A stretch of 64,000 nt of DNA from positions 5,553,611 to 5,617,610 of the forward strand of contig NC_040015.1 in NCBI RefSeq assembly GCF_000972845.2. The letters are read 5' to 3'. The DNA is from Larimichthys crocea. Lineage: Eukaryota > Chordata > Actinopteri > Sciaenidae. A model generated the notes under the pieces. The model searched no databases, was not told the DNA's origin, and saw nothing but the letters and a program-made list of their open reading frames with translations. Of this stretch, positions 50,033-60,554 are shown one piece after another. The translations under genes and the position numbers were made by a program. Position 1 is the first letter of the stretch. The number at the start of each line of letters is the position of its first letter.

Positions 50033-52515
50033 TTATACGCTATCTTGCTCCTCCCCTTTCCAGAGGAGGGGTTTCTTGTCTTCTTCTTTCTTTGCAGATT
50101 TTCCCCTTGGGCATGTGATTGCTTTAGCTCCGCCCTTGACTAGGGCGGCTACTATGGCCCCTGCTATCACGAGGCCGACAAGCATCAGCAGATAGGACCA
50201 CAGTTGGGCTAGTAGGTTAGTTATCCAGCCCTTTATTACTCCAACTCCTTCTTCAATGATTTCCGTGGCCTCCTCGATTGCTGCCGTTGCAACCCCCTTG
50301 ACTGCCATTCCCGCTCTCTCGATCCAGGTGCACTCATGTTTCTCCTTTCCACTTCCACAGTGCATCCAGTGTTCTGCCGGGGAGTGACAGGTCCCGTTGT
50401 TGTAGATACGATTCGGTCCTAGCCATTCATACCCAGTGGTTTCTTTGCCCTCACACAGGCTTTTCCGGAAGGCATGTCCTTCTGCTATTATGATTGTTGG
50501 GTCAGCTACAAACGGTACCGTTTTTCCCAGTACTTCTTTCCTTCTTGACATTCCATGTCCTAGGATCACTTTGGCACATCCGACCCCAGGAGGGTATGCT
50601 CTTATCCACTCGTCCTTTATCTTTTTCCAGACCACTTGGCTCCCATGGGTGTCATACTCGTCTTTGTAGTGCTGTAGGCAGTGCATCTTCCATCCTGGAA
50701 CATGTGACAGTGCCTTCTTGCAAGACTGACCGTGCAAGTGCTGTTGGCATGGTCACAACTCATAGCCCATGGTCTTGGACTAACTACGGGCACGGGTTTG
50801 CTCCACATTCCCGGCCATATATCTCGATCTTTGGAATAGACTGTAGCGATGTACTGGTACTTCAGCCAGTAACTGCTGGTGTTCACTAAGCATGGCACAA
50901 CCCAGCGTCTCACTTCATCTTGTTCCAGTCCCCACCATGTTGACGTAGAGTCCCTTCGGTACCCCTTTTTCCAGGCTTGTAGGACCCCTTTTATGGTTTT
51001 ATTGGCTCTCAGTCCGCTACAATCGTAGATCCAATGCGCCCATGCCATCGTTCTCACTTGGTTAAGTGGGCATCGAGGTGATTTACCGTCACTCACGAAC
51101 ACTGTGTTATTCAGGTCCTGGAAAAACCTCTCTGCTACGCATAGGTCTACATTCTGGAAATCCCCACTAGGCACTGATGTTAAGTCGCTGGGTCTTGGGA
51201 CCTTTTGGACATACATGTCTGTTCGGTATGGCCCTTTGAGTCCCAAGCCTGTCCACCGTTGTCCCTCAGGGAAAGCCCCTATGAAGTGCTGTAGCGGTGT
51301 GACCCATATCCAGGGCAAGGTGCTGTTCAGCCAATCTTCGTGGTACGCATTTGGTATGGTACCATATGCCCCCTTCTGGTCCATGAACCACGGTCTGGTA
51401 GCTGGTGTTATGACCATGTAATTCTGACCATCACACTTCTTCCCGGTGTTCCAAAAGCATGGGTTTAGGCTTCTTAATTGTTTGTACACACAGTCTCTAG
51501 TGACGTTCTTGATCCATTGCGGGTACGGGCCCTCTTTGGGTTCAAAGCCTGGATCTATCAACTTCAAGGTGGATTCCTGTATTGGTGGTTTCACTGGTGC
51601 AGCTGTGCCTGGTGGTGGGGTAGTACCTGTTGATGAGGCATTTTCTTGTTCTGGGGATTCATCTGGCATTGAGGTTGTGGGAGCTTGTGCATCACTACAG
51701 TCGGTTCCCTCCGTGGTGCTGTCTTGGTCAATCCCTTTCTCTTTGGGTCTCCGATTTTTAGGGACTCGGCTACTGGTAAGATCACATGTGAGATTAAGGT
51801 TCCCCCAGAACGTCCATTTGGGGAGTGCAGCGGGACATGTGTCGTTTCGTGGTGGTGCTGGAAATATGACTTCTTCTTCCCAGTACCCTTGGTTCTCCAG
51901 GCCTGCCAACGGCCTACATCCCCATGTGCAGTACCATCCCGGTTCTTCGGATCCTGCCTGTATCCACGTACATCTCACAGTCTTTGTTTCTTTGCCTTTT
52001 AGCTTTAATACCTGTAGCATGAGTTCTCTATCTTCCATTTGTTGCAGCGCCTGTAGCACCTCCGTTCCGTTGGTTGCGTTTCTGTTTTTAGCTGTGTTCA
52101 ATCTAATTTCTGTTCCATTGAGTGCTGCTAACCAGTTTACCCACTCTCCCTCTTGCCTCCTTGTGGTGAGGTTGAGCCAGGTTTGGTTCTTGTCCCATTC
52201 CATTACGATGGTTCTTGATTCCACTGTCCAGCAAGCCTGCTGCACAGTTTTAGTCGTCCCATGTTGGACCCTGGTATGGGTTAGGGCCCAAGGGTGACTG
52301 CCATAATGGTACAGGATGGCCAGGACAGCCACCAGTCCTGCCATTACTGCCATTACTTTCGCCAGGGTTTTTATACACATGCAAGGTTCTTGTCCGGTTG
52401 AGCGTTTTCCTTTGTCAATGTTTTCCTGTTCCAATCCTTCTAGGTCCGGTGGGTGAGGCCCTTTTAATCTTGGCCTCCCCCTCCAGGCCTGGGTGTGCAG
52501 TAGCGGCAGATCCAT
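50033..52515 (-). pseudogene. Env-like glycoprotein, frameshifted
   Basis: The first frame (52515-50617, 632 codons) starts with a cytoplasmic-type N-terminus of about 48 residues, a hydrophobic anchor at about 51-70 and then a Cys-, Trp- and N-glycosylation-rich ectodomain (NQTWLNLT, NGTE, NKTIK and others), with a Ser/Thr/Pro-rich linker around residues 265-320. Near 50720 the natural protein continues in the next frame (50737-50033), which has more Cys pairs, an amphipathic Gly/Ala/Glu-rich region, a membrane anchor (about residues 178-200) and a Lys/Glu-rich tail. The N-terminal anchor recalls the leader peptide of foamy virus Env. No clear furin site. It overlaps ORF B by 52 bp. The frameshift prevents a full product from this copy. 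Confidence 0.75.
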
Positions 52516-53588
52516 CCGTCCTTAGGTGAATAGGACCAGACGGTACTCCGCTTCTTGTTCTTGCTTTTCCGGGGTTTTCTTTGTATTGTGTCTAGTTGCA
52601 CTATGATAGGAGGTGATCCCTTTATACCGCCGCTCGAGGATCTGGTGGTTCGTTGTCTGAGGAGTGCTTTATACACTGGTGATTTGTATCGAATCTCTGG
52701 GTCCAACCCCTTCCACGCCCATTTCCAGCAGGCGACCAGCACCTGTTCCGGTTTGGGCAGGGGTCCCTCAGCAGGTGTTCTTCCTTCTCGATATCCTCCG
52801 GTTATGAGGCTGTTATGTGCTTCCCAGAAATGCTCCCCGTCCCCTCGGGCTTGAGTCAGCATCGTATACAGGGGTTGTTTAGGGTGGTACCGTTGGGTTG
52901 GTGACTTGATGGTGAAGTTTGTCAGTCTAGCACGCATATCATGTCTTAACGCCTGTTGCTGCTGCCAGGAATACCTATGGCTATCAATCAGGGGTCGTCC
53001 TGCCGAGACATCCATTCTGCTGGTGACCCTTACGTGCTCGTGCTGATTCTCAACCACTACACTCCCTGGATCTCCTTCCTTTCGGGCGAGTTGTCGATAC
53101 ATCTCTGGGCTGTTAGTCCAGATCTTTCCCGACCCTAGCCAGAGGTCAAAGTACATTCCTTGCAGGGGTTCGACGTAATTGGGCCCCCATCTCAGTTTGA
53201 ATAATTTTCCTTTGGTTGCTATGTAGGCCGTGTTCAATATCCACATCAAGTTCTCTGGACACCTTGGCACCGGCTGGTATTTGGTCGTTGCGGGGTTATA
53301 GGGCATGTACTTCTGCAGCTGCATTCCATCCAATATTACTTCTCGCCGCACCGTTTCCCCCGAAGTTGATGGACCTGGGTTCGACAGATCTGGATCTCGC
53401 CTGTACTCCCAGTTGCTACAAAAATACCCTGCTGTGCCTCGGTTCCATCCTGTGTCGAAATCTTGTCTAGGCCAGTCCAGAAATACCATGTGGTTTGGTA
53501 GCACCAAGCTTGGTGGGCTCTTCTTATTGCCGGGACTATTCAGGGTGAAGTGATCCAATCTAACTATCCGTTTAAACTTCTTACTCAT
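52464..53588 (-). CDS. ORF B: Trp-rich protein of unknown function
   Basis: ATG at 53588 opens 374 codons. The N-terminus is basic (MSKKFKRIVR), followed by a Trp/Phe/Asp-rich part (VFLDWPRQDFDTGWNRG). The middle has LWLGSGKIWTNSPEMYRQL, and the C-terminus is Lys/Arg-rich with a single CxxC pair (WICRYCTPRPGGGG). There is no signal peptide or membrane segment, so it is probably cytosolic or nuclear. It lies between ORF A and env, the place of vif-like genes in lentiviruses, but no sequence similarity to these is claimed. It is intact and compactly spaced, which suggests it is a real viral gene. Confidence 0.6.
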   Translation of the reverse strand: MSKKFKRIVRLDHFTLNSPGNKKSPPSLVLPNHMVFLDWPRQDFDTGWNRGTAGYFCSNWEYRRDPDLSNPGPSTSGETVRREVILDGMQLQKYMPYNPATTKYQPVPRCPENLMWILNTAYIATKGKLFKLRWGPNYVEPLQGMYFDLWLGSGKIWTNSPEMYRQLARKEGDPGSVVVENQHEHVRVTSRMDVSAGRPLIDSHRYSWQQQQALRHDMRARLTNFTIKSPTQRYHPKQPLYTMLTQARGDGEHFWEAHNSLITGGYREGRTPAEGPLPKPEQVLVACWKWAWKGLDPEIRYKSPVYKALLRQRTTRSSSGGIKGSPPIIVQLDTIQRKPRKSKNKKRSTVWSYSPKDGWICRYCTPRPGGGGQD

Positions 53589-53625
53589 TTTTCATTGACT
53601 TTGGGTTATCCGATTCCTATATTCC

Positions 53626-55062
53626 TTATTCTCCGGGCTGAGGTTTCCTCTGTGATTTTCCTCTTCCAGGGAACGAATGCCAGAACCATGAACCTAGTCG
53701 TTTGATTGATTTCTTTTCCGGTGCTTGCTTTGGCTCTTCTGGCTTGACGTCTTCTATTACTGTTACGTCTGCTCCTACCGAGTAGATTCCTCTGTATGGG
53801 ACTGCTATCATCTGGACCGTTATTTCCACCTTTGTTGTTTGGTCCGGCCTTATGGGCGTGGCTGCTCTGCTGGCCACCCTTCCAGGCATCTGCAAGAGTC
53901 CGTCCCTATGCCACGCTTCTGGTGTGACGTAGTACTGGGCCCTTTTTGCTTTTGCCTTTGCTCCGGAGTTTCCCCAGGCGTCCAACCCTGTCACGAAGTA
54001 ATACAGGTTAGTGCCTCTAGCCCCTTCTTCTCTTGGGACTTCGGGTAGCTCTTCGGTTGGGATATTTGGGCTCTGGACAACTTCCTCGATTAGTTTTCCC
54101 CACGTAGTGAGCTCCCAGGGTCCTTCCCATCCTTTCTCACGGGCCTGCTGTCGATCGTCATCCGTCAAAGTCTCGAGTCCTGTAGTGTAGCCTGGTTGCG
54201 CGGGGTCCCTAAACACTCTCATTACCAACGGGACTTGGTTTGTAGAAAACGGTGGACATGCCATTTGCCCATACTGAGGGATGTAAGGCCATCCATGGTG
54301 TATTGCTTCCTCCAAAAGCGATCTCCTTCTGCCGCACCCCTCAGCTATCGTGCTGTATCCATCCATCTCATCAGCTCTTATGTCCGGGTACAGGGCTGGC
54401 GCTGATGGGTTGGTATCCTCGTACCTTCGTGGTTCCGCGTTTCCGCTCCTCTGTGGCGCGGCTGCCGCCGCGGGTAATGCGCTCCAACCTCCTTCTCCAG
54501 GTGGTGATTCAAAGCCTTTCAATGCATCTAAATACCTCCTTACTTGCCAACCTTTGGCTCTGCTCACCTGTAGAAGTCTTCCCGTTCTCAACTGGATGGA
54601 GCAACCGCTACAGTGCAGGATGTGGGTCCCATCCCACTGACAGCTACATTCTGATGGCTCCAATTTCGTCCCTCGCAGATCCCATTGAGTCATGATGATC
54701 AGCCTGGGTAGCTGGACTATACGGCATAGTCCACAGACGTAAGCATCCATCACTTTTACTGGTTTGTAGTGCATGCTCTTGAATTCTCTTTTTGATCCAT
54801 CTGGCTTGAGTGGTTTCTCACTCCCTGGTCCCTCCCATTGGACGGACAGAGTGGATGGCTTTGAGCAAACCACACAGGTGTTCTTTACTTCTTTCCATTC
54901 GATGATCTCCTTTTCGTCTGACAGGAATCCTCGCTTAGCGCAATCTAGTTTTCTCAGTCCTCTGCCTGCCCAGAGTCCCGAGGTCGTTCTCCTTAGGGCT
55001 ACCACCCCATAGACGGTGGCTACTCTGACGTAGGGTGGTAGGTTCTGTGTGTTAGTAGCCAT
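53626..55062 (-). CDS. ORF A: Cys-rich (zinc-ribbon-like) protein of unknown function
   Basis: ATG at 55062, 21 bp after the integrase stop, opens 478 codons. Four Cys pairs are clustered in the N-terminal third: C63/C66 (CVVC), C110/C113 (CGLC), C139/C141 (CSC) and C151/C154 (CSGC). They are spaced like two zinc-binding sites. An Ala-rich linker, a Tyr/Pro/Asp-rich middle and a basic C-terminal tail (about 440-478, KKSIKRLGSW, KSQRKPQ) follow. No enzymatic motif was recognised. Part of the same ORF is repeated in copy 2 (63510-64000), with frameshifts there, which confirms it belongs to the element. Confidence 0.65.
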   Translation of the reverse strand: MATNTQNLPPYVRVATVYGVVALRRTTSGLWAGRGLRKLDCAKRGFLSDEKEIIEWKEVKNTCVVCSKPSTLSVQWEGPGSEKPLKPDGSKREFKSMHYKPVKVMDAYVCGLCRIVQLPRLIIMTQWDLRGTKLEPSECSCQWDGTHILHCSGCSIQLRTGRLLQVSRAKGWQVRRYLDALKGFESPPGEGGWSALPAAAAAPQRSGNAEPRRYEDTNPSAPALYPDIRADEMDGYSTIAEGCGRRRSLLEEAIHHGWPYIPQYGQMACPPFSTNQVPLVMRVFRDPAQPGYTTGLETLTDDDRQQAREKGWEGPWELTTWGKLIEEVVQSPNIPTEELPEVPREEGARGTNLYYFVTGLDAWGNSGAKAKAKRAQYYVTPEAWHRDGLLQMPGRVASRAATPIRPDQTTKVEITVQMIAVPYRGIYSVGADVTVIEDVKPEEPKQAPEKKSIKRLGSWFWHSFPGRGKSQRKPQPGE

Positions 55063-55082
55063 TCTTGGTTCCTAGTTCCCTC

Positions 55083-58000
55083 CTAGCTTGGAACAGGCTT
55101 AAGCTGCTCTACTCCCTGGATTCCCTTCTTCTTTAGTAACACTGTGTTACTATCTAAGATCTTTTCTACTCTGTCTGATACTTCGTACTTAGCTTTGACT
55201 GCAGTATTCATGGGGTGGTCGCGTGCTTTGATCCACACTCTCTGTCCGACTTCGAATGGGATTCTCAATCCTGGGGTCGCCTTTTTCTCCTCTTCGCCCC
55301 GCCCTACCTTCTCTGACACGAATGGGCGTCCATTTAGCTCCTCTGAGGGGGAGGGCCTGTCACTTCGATGTCGGTCGTTTAGGGCCTTCCCCAACTCCAG
55401 GGCTTTGGTGCTCCATTCTGTGGTGTTGGCATTTTTCCCAATCCAATTCTTTACCAGTCCAATAGTCCGTTCCACCACCCCATTTGCCTGAGGTGTGTAC
55501 GGTGGAGAGTAAATTCTCATCACTCCGTTTTGCTGGCACCACTGGTCTACCTGGGCATTGCGGAAATGAGTCCCATTGTCCGTTCGGAGTTCTTTGGGCA
55601 CTCCCAAAACGGAGCATACTTGATCCAGCATGCTAACCACACTGCTGCCCGTGATTCTCCTCACGGCTTTGACGAGTACGTACCCCGACATAGAGTCCAC
55701 TAACACTAAAAGGTACTTCTCATCCTTTTTCCCTGTAATCCCCAGCGGTCCAGCTGCGTCCATACATACTGATCCCCAGGGTACAGTGCTCTTTATGGTG
55801 AGGCCGTCCACCCTTCTTCCTCGTCGTCCTGCATTGTATCGACCACATACGTCGCAGTCCTTGAGGACTTGGCGGACTCGGCCTACTGGAATCCAGAGTT
55901 GCTGCTTTTCCAATTCCTTCCGTGTAGGCATGGTGCCAACATGGCCTAGCGCTTCATGTACGGCCTGCACCACTTCTACCACGGAACTTTCGGGAACCAC
56001 CCTTCCTTTGGGTGTCTGTTCCCACTTCTCTCTCCCAACGAAGACGATTCTTCTCTGTTGTACATACCGATCCACTTCATCATTTCCTTTCCAGTGAGCG
56101 CCTTCTTTTCCATGGGCTTTCTGGTGCACCACGTCTAGGCACATCTTTAGTCATAGTTCAGCTATTTTCTTCCATAAGTCTTGGTGGGCCACCATTTTGC
56201 CTTTAGCTCCCTCGTAACCATTTTCTTCCCAAATGGTGAGGTCTTCTTTGAGCGCTTGTGCGCAATAGTAGCTGTCCGTTATTATTCTGGCTGTCTTTAC
56301 TTTTCTTTTTTCCAATTCCAGCAGTCCTTCTAGGATTGCTGTTACTTCGCCTGCCTGAGCGCTTCCTGAGACTCGACCCTTCTGTCGAAACTGCTCCTTT
56401 CCATCTTGTTTGAGGATGTAGCCCCAATACGCGGTGTCGTCTTGTCCCTTTCGTGATCCGTCGGTGTATAAAATCCATTCGTAGGATTTTTCCTCCGTTT
56501 CTTGTGGTTTCTGTGCCTTCCTGTTAGCTGGTTGTGCCGGGCCAATTTCAAGATCTGGGTCCAGTAAGATGTCCTCCCACCTTCCCCATCTTGTGTTCGT
56601 AGCTTTAGTACTCTCAATTGTCTCTTTCCTCAGGTACCGGTGGACTTGGCTTTGGGTGATAACCTTAATTCCTTGCCCTTGGGCTAGATCTTTCATTGTG
56701 CCCCAGTATCTTGCCAGGACTGCCAACTCCTTTTCCTCTTGCGGGAATTTCTTCTCCACTGAGGATAAGGTGTAGCTCCACAAGGTTACCATTCCCCCTC
56801 CTTCGTTTTTCACCTTCACCACTGCATCGTCGTCCTCACAGCTTACTTCAGCCACTAGCCTGGTGGTTAGGCTCCTTGGCTCCAGCCTGATGGCGTCTTG
56901 AATCACAGCCTTTAGGCGTCCCAGATTTTGCTGGTCTGTCGCTGTCCAGCTCCACTTCTTCGGGGTTTCTTCCTCGGATTCTTCCCCTTTCTTTTTCAGG
57001 CAGGCATAGAGGGGCTTGGCATACTTCTGGTAGTTCGGGACATGGTCCCTCACATAGTTACACAGGCCTAGGATTTTCTGTAGGTCATTCTCCGACGCCG
57101 GTGGGCGGACTTGGTTCAGCTTCTCTCGGTATCCGTCCGACAGTCCCAGGTCTGCGGCGACCTGGAACCCCAGATAGTTCACCCGAAACTGGCCAAATTG
57201 ACATTTCTTCAGATTTAGCTTCAATCCTGCTTCTGTCAATCGCTCCACCACTTGCCGTAGCCTTTGAAGGTGCTCTTCTTCGGTGTCATCCGCCAGGAAT
57301 ACATCATCAATGTAGATGGTCACTCCGAGGTCTTTCAGGACGTCCATTACAGCCGCCTGGAAGACATTCGGGGAATTCTTGTATCCCTGTGGCAGGCGCT
57401 GCCACACATAGGCCTTACCTTTGTGTGTGAACGCCGTTTTCCCTTGTGACTGTTTGGCCAGCCTGAGGGAGAAGAATCCATTCGCTAGGTCGATACATGA
57501 CTTAAACCGCTTCACCTGGAGCGTCTTCAGGGCTCCTTGGGGGTTAATCAAACTCGCCCGATTGGCTACAGTCCGTCGGTTAAGGGCCTTGAAATTAATT
57601 ACGGGCCTCCAGCCACCTCCTGCTGCTTCTGGTTTCTTGACTGCCTGAATAGGGCTGTTAGTAATCGGGTTTGGTTCTTCTCGAATGATGTCCAGTGCAC
57701 TCAGTTCGGTTACTATCTTGTCCATTTCTTCTACTGCTCCTGGATTCAGGGGGTACTGTCTCACCGGTGGGTGTACTCCTCCTTCAATAGTATGGACATA
57801 TTTGGACCCTAGGTCACCACAATCGTTCTTGAATCTGGCGACCGTTGCTCTTGTGATTATTTTTCTCAGCTTCTCCTTTCCTTCGGGGGAGAAATCACTC
57901 TCCTCCAGCTTCTGCTCCGTAGCTTCTGGTATATTTACAGCTTTGTACCATTCTTTCGCCGAGCCACTCTCGGGGCCGGACACCAATCTGACTGCTCTTG

Positions 58001-58316
58001 ATTGTAGTGTGTCCAGCCTCCGCCTCAGTGATTTCCGTCCTCGTCTTGGCTCGTTAATTCTTTTTAGATCTCGGGTTGTTAGGAGGTTGTTTGGACCTTT
58101 AAGCCATATTACTCCTTTCCAGATCCCATACGGCATTTTGTCTATTTCTCCGTTGGCTAACATAATTTTTAGGTGTCCTTTTGTTTCAAGGCTTCTGCGG
58201 GTCATCGACACCTCTGCCCCTGAATCCACCAGGTAGGGTTCCCCATCCACGTTGGCATAGATGTCTTCCCCCACCCAGTAGGCATTCCTTAGGGTGACCC
58301 GCGCCTCGGACGCCGT
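55083..58316 (-). pseudogene. Pol: protease, RT, RNase H, integrase, with one in-frame stop
   Basis: The frame is open from within the end of gag (about 58390) and lies -1 relative to gag. The protease motif VDSGAE is near 58222, RT has YIDDVF near 57310, RNase H has YTDGS near 56465. The frame is closed by TGA at 56153-56151 and reopens in the same frame (CTAAAG...). Beyond it are the last RNase H residues (HQKAHG, NDEVD), the HHCC zinc site (HEALGH...CDVCGRY) and integrase acids in MDAAGP, TDNGTHF and NGVVERT. The stop lies inside RNase H, so it most likely inactivates the copy, although TGACTA is also a known readthrough context. No dUTPase was found. The end at 55083 is normal. Confidence 0.88.
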
Positions 58317-60505
58317 TACTTCTGTGGCCCTCCGCCCTGCATCATTGCACGGGTGTTCTGGAGGGCCTTTCTCTGCTCGGGGGTTAGTTTACTATATTCT
58401 TCTGGGGGCAGATATCCACCTTTCTTAGCTGCCGTTTTGGACTGCTGCCCTTGTTCTGTGGGGGCTTTCGACTGTTCAGTCTTGGCACCTGCCGGGGCCT
58501 TCTGCTGCCCATATCCTGCGTTGGTCTGGGTTCTCTGCTGATTTCCTTGTTCTTTGCTCCTTCTGCTCTCCCAGTGCTGTTGGGCTAGGTCCCAGCTTTG
58601 TACCGCTGCATCCATTTGAGGCACTGTGGTGCTTCCCACAGGCATTTTTATGAATTCTAATTCTCCCGGTTTGTTGGCAGTTACCGCTCTCAGGGCTCTC
58701 ACATATCTTGCGGGGGCTATCGCCTGCTTCAGGGTGTGCCACACCTGTGTCAGGGTTTGATCTCGTTCCAACCCCGCTCGAGCTCGGGCAATGTGTGCGT
58801 CTTCATCATCCATGTCTTCCAGCACTAGCCTCTCGTAGCTCTGCCGAGCTGGTTCACTCCTATCAACCGGTTGGCTTGTAACATGACTGAGCCAAAGCCT
58901 CTTCGCCTCTTCATCAGCGGTGCCTCCTTCGACGAGTCTCCACACTTCTCTCAGATATTCTCTTATGTTTTCTCCCGGACGCTGGTCCCTCACCAGGAGT
59001 TTGAGCTTCCTGAGCTCTTGGAAATCTTGTCCCGTGAACGGGGCCGTTGCTCTTTCCGTCTTGACCCGTAGTTCTGCCTTGGGACCCTGCCGGCCCAAAG
59101 GTTGCGGCGGGCCCTCATCCTCGTCTGTGGAGATTTCCTTCTGGATTTCCCTTATTATTTTTCGCGAGTACATCACCGCAGCTTTCTTCATTCTTCTTAA
59201 CATTGCATCGTGCGCAACGGCGACGTACCCTATCCGAAAATTGTTGGTTAGCTCTTTGCATGCCACCAGAGTGGGGTATGTGGGCATCATGATGATGTTG
59301 GCCCATTCTCCCAGGGTCGCTGTCACCTCTAACTTCAGGTTTTCTTCCAGCTTGCCTCTCCAGCTGTCTGGGATGTCGTAGTCGGTTTGGCCGGCCTCTG
59401 GCACATAGGCTTGTCTCTTGTCTTTAGTCTCCACGTATCCCCACTCAACGTCTCGCGCCACCCTCTCTGAGGCATTCCGCACGTTGTATATTTCAATATC
59501 CTTTTTTCCTCCCTTTCTCTGGGCTATTCTTAGGTCTTTGCGTTCTTTGGTGATCTGTCCCGCCACGGAGGATAGGCTACCCCACTCTTCTTGCCCCTCG
59601 GGGTCCTGCTCCTCTGGGTCTGCCCGGAACAAGGGTTCGTCTGTCTCCTCTTCTTCTTCCTCCTGACGAGACTGTCTGGCTGACATGCAGGCTGAGCCGG
59701 GTGGGTTGCACTCCTGTGCCCCCTGTCGAAGCGGATAGCTTCTTTGCCGGCTCTCGTCTGGTCCCTTGGGCTCAGGAATCCATTCCTCTGGATCCCCTTC
59801 CTGAGTCCTGTTGGTCGAATCTCTGTGCCGAGGGCTGGCCTGGACCGAAGCTCTTGCCGGTGATGTTAACGCCTCCGGGCTCCTAGTGAATCCTTCTGGC
59901 TGCGTCGAGGGCTGAGCCGGGGGTCCCGACCAGCCATTTTGCCAACTCATGCGTTGTAGCCCTTGACCCCCTTGTTCATCTCTGGGAATGGGTATCAACC
60001 TTATCCCTGGTTCAGATGCCGCCCTTGGTCTAGGCAGTTTACCTGCCTCGTCTCCTAGTCTGGTGCTAGCAAGGATCCTTTTCTTACGCTCTTGGTCTTG
60101 ATTCGTACTGGTCACTATCACCAGTTCTTGTATGCTGCCCCACATACTTGGCATCCTCATGTACAGCTTCGCCAGTGCTATGGCGGTACTTTCGGCTTGT
60201 TCCCAGGGCATGTGGTTGGACCTCAGGCCGTCAATGCACACCACCACTCTTCTGAATTTCATCTCACTCGCTCGGCCGAGGCCCTTTTCCAGCTTGGCCA
60301 GCATCTCTACCTGGTATTCTTTGAACTCTTCGGCTCTTTGATAAGGGTCGATGGGGACGTGGAGGACGGCATAGTAGGGCAATCTCGCTCCACTCGTCAT
60401 TATTACTTGTCGGGCGACTGGTGTTTCCCCAGGTTTCCTGCTTTTCCTTTGCAATATTTCTTCCTTATAGTCCTGCCCGGCTCTTCCCACCAGGCCGTGT
60501 TGTAG
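58316..60505 (-). CDS. Gag (5' end incomplete)
   Basis: About 724 codons open to a stop at 58316. The first codon taken here is GTG at 60490 because no ATG lies between it and an upstream stop, so the true start was probably lost at the copy 1/copy 2 junction. The N-terminal 200 residues are mixed and look folded. Pro/Ser/Glu-rich linkers and an acidic run (QEEEEEETDE) follow. Capsid-like helices lie around residues 385-640, including RPGENIREYLREVWRLVE (about 505-530) in the position of a major homology region. The C-terminus is Gln/Lys-rich without any CCHC knuckle, as in spumaviruses, and carries PPEEY, a possible late motif. Confidence 0.7.
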   Translation of the reverse strand, partial: LQHGLVGRAGQDYKEEILQRKSRKPGETPVARQVIMTSGARLPYYAVLHVPIDPYQRAEEFKEYQVEMLAKLEKGLGRASEMKFRRVVVCIDGLRSNHMPWEQAESTAIALAKLYMRMPSMWGSIQELVIVTSTNQDQERKKRILASTRLGDEAGKLPRPRAASEPGIRLIPIPRDEQGGQGLQRMSWQNGWSGPPAQPSTQPEGFTRSPEALTSPARASVQASPRHRDSTNRTQEGDPEEWIPEPKGPDESRQRSYPLRQGAQECNPPGSACMSARQSRQEEEEEETDEPLFRADPEEQDPEGQEEWGSLSSVAGQITKERKDLRIAQRKGGKKDIEIYNVRNASERVARDVEWGYVETKDKRQAYVPEAGQTDYDIPDSWRGKLEENLKLEVTATLGEWANIIMMPTYPTLVACKELTNNFRIGYVAVAHDAMLRRMKKAAVMYSRKIIREIQKEISTDEDEGPPQPLGRQGPKAELRVKTERATAPFTGQDFQELRKLKLLVRDQRPGENIREYLREVWRLVEGGTADEEAKRLWLSHVTSQPVDRSEPARQSYERLVLEDMDDEDAHIARARAGLERDQTLTQVWHTLKQAIAPARYVRALRAVTANKPGELEFIKMPVGSTTVPQMDAAVQSWDLAQQHWESRRSKEQGNQQRTQTNAGYGQQKAPAGAKTEQSKAPTEQGQQSKTAAKKGGYLPPEEYSKLTPEQRKALQNTRAMMQGGGPQK

Positions 60506-60554
60506 TCAAGACCACCCTAAACTGAGACAAGTGGAGACCACAGTGTATAGAGAT
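60506..60554. other. Junction between the two ERV copies
   Basis: About 49 bp separate the gag frame of copy 1 from the LTR of copy 2. It is not purine-rich, so it is not a polypurine tract. It may be the rest of the copy 1 leader or target DNA. Confidence 0.4.

Larger units (their letters stand above)
46663..60505 (-). mobile_element. Complex endogenous retrovirus, copy 1
   Basis: On the minus strand: gag (60505-58316), pol with protease, RT, RNase H and integrase (58316-55083), ORF A (55062-53626), ORF B (53588-52464), env (52515-50033), ORF C (49899-49234), ORF D (49145-48252), polypurine tract, LTR (48210-46663). Spacing between frames is 20-150 bp or overlapping, as in a compact viral genome. 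The 5' LTR and gag start are missing on the right, where copy 2 begins. Breaks seen are a stop in RNase H and a frameshift in env. Long LTRs, a Lys-type primer site (copy 2) and an Env with an N-terminal anchor recall spumaviruses, but four extra ORFs exceed any member I can name. Lineage is left open. Confidence 0.88.

Noticed and set aside
56141..56165. Proof that the pol stop arose by CpG decay, using copy 2
   Set aside because: Copy 2 homology starts only at GACTA, so its preceding C belongs to leader sequence and says nothing about the original codon.
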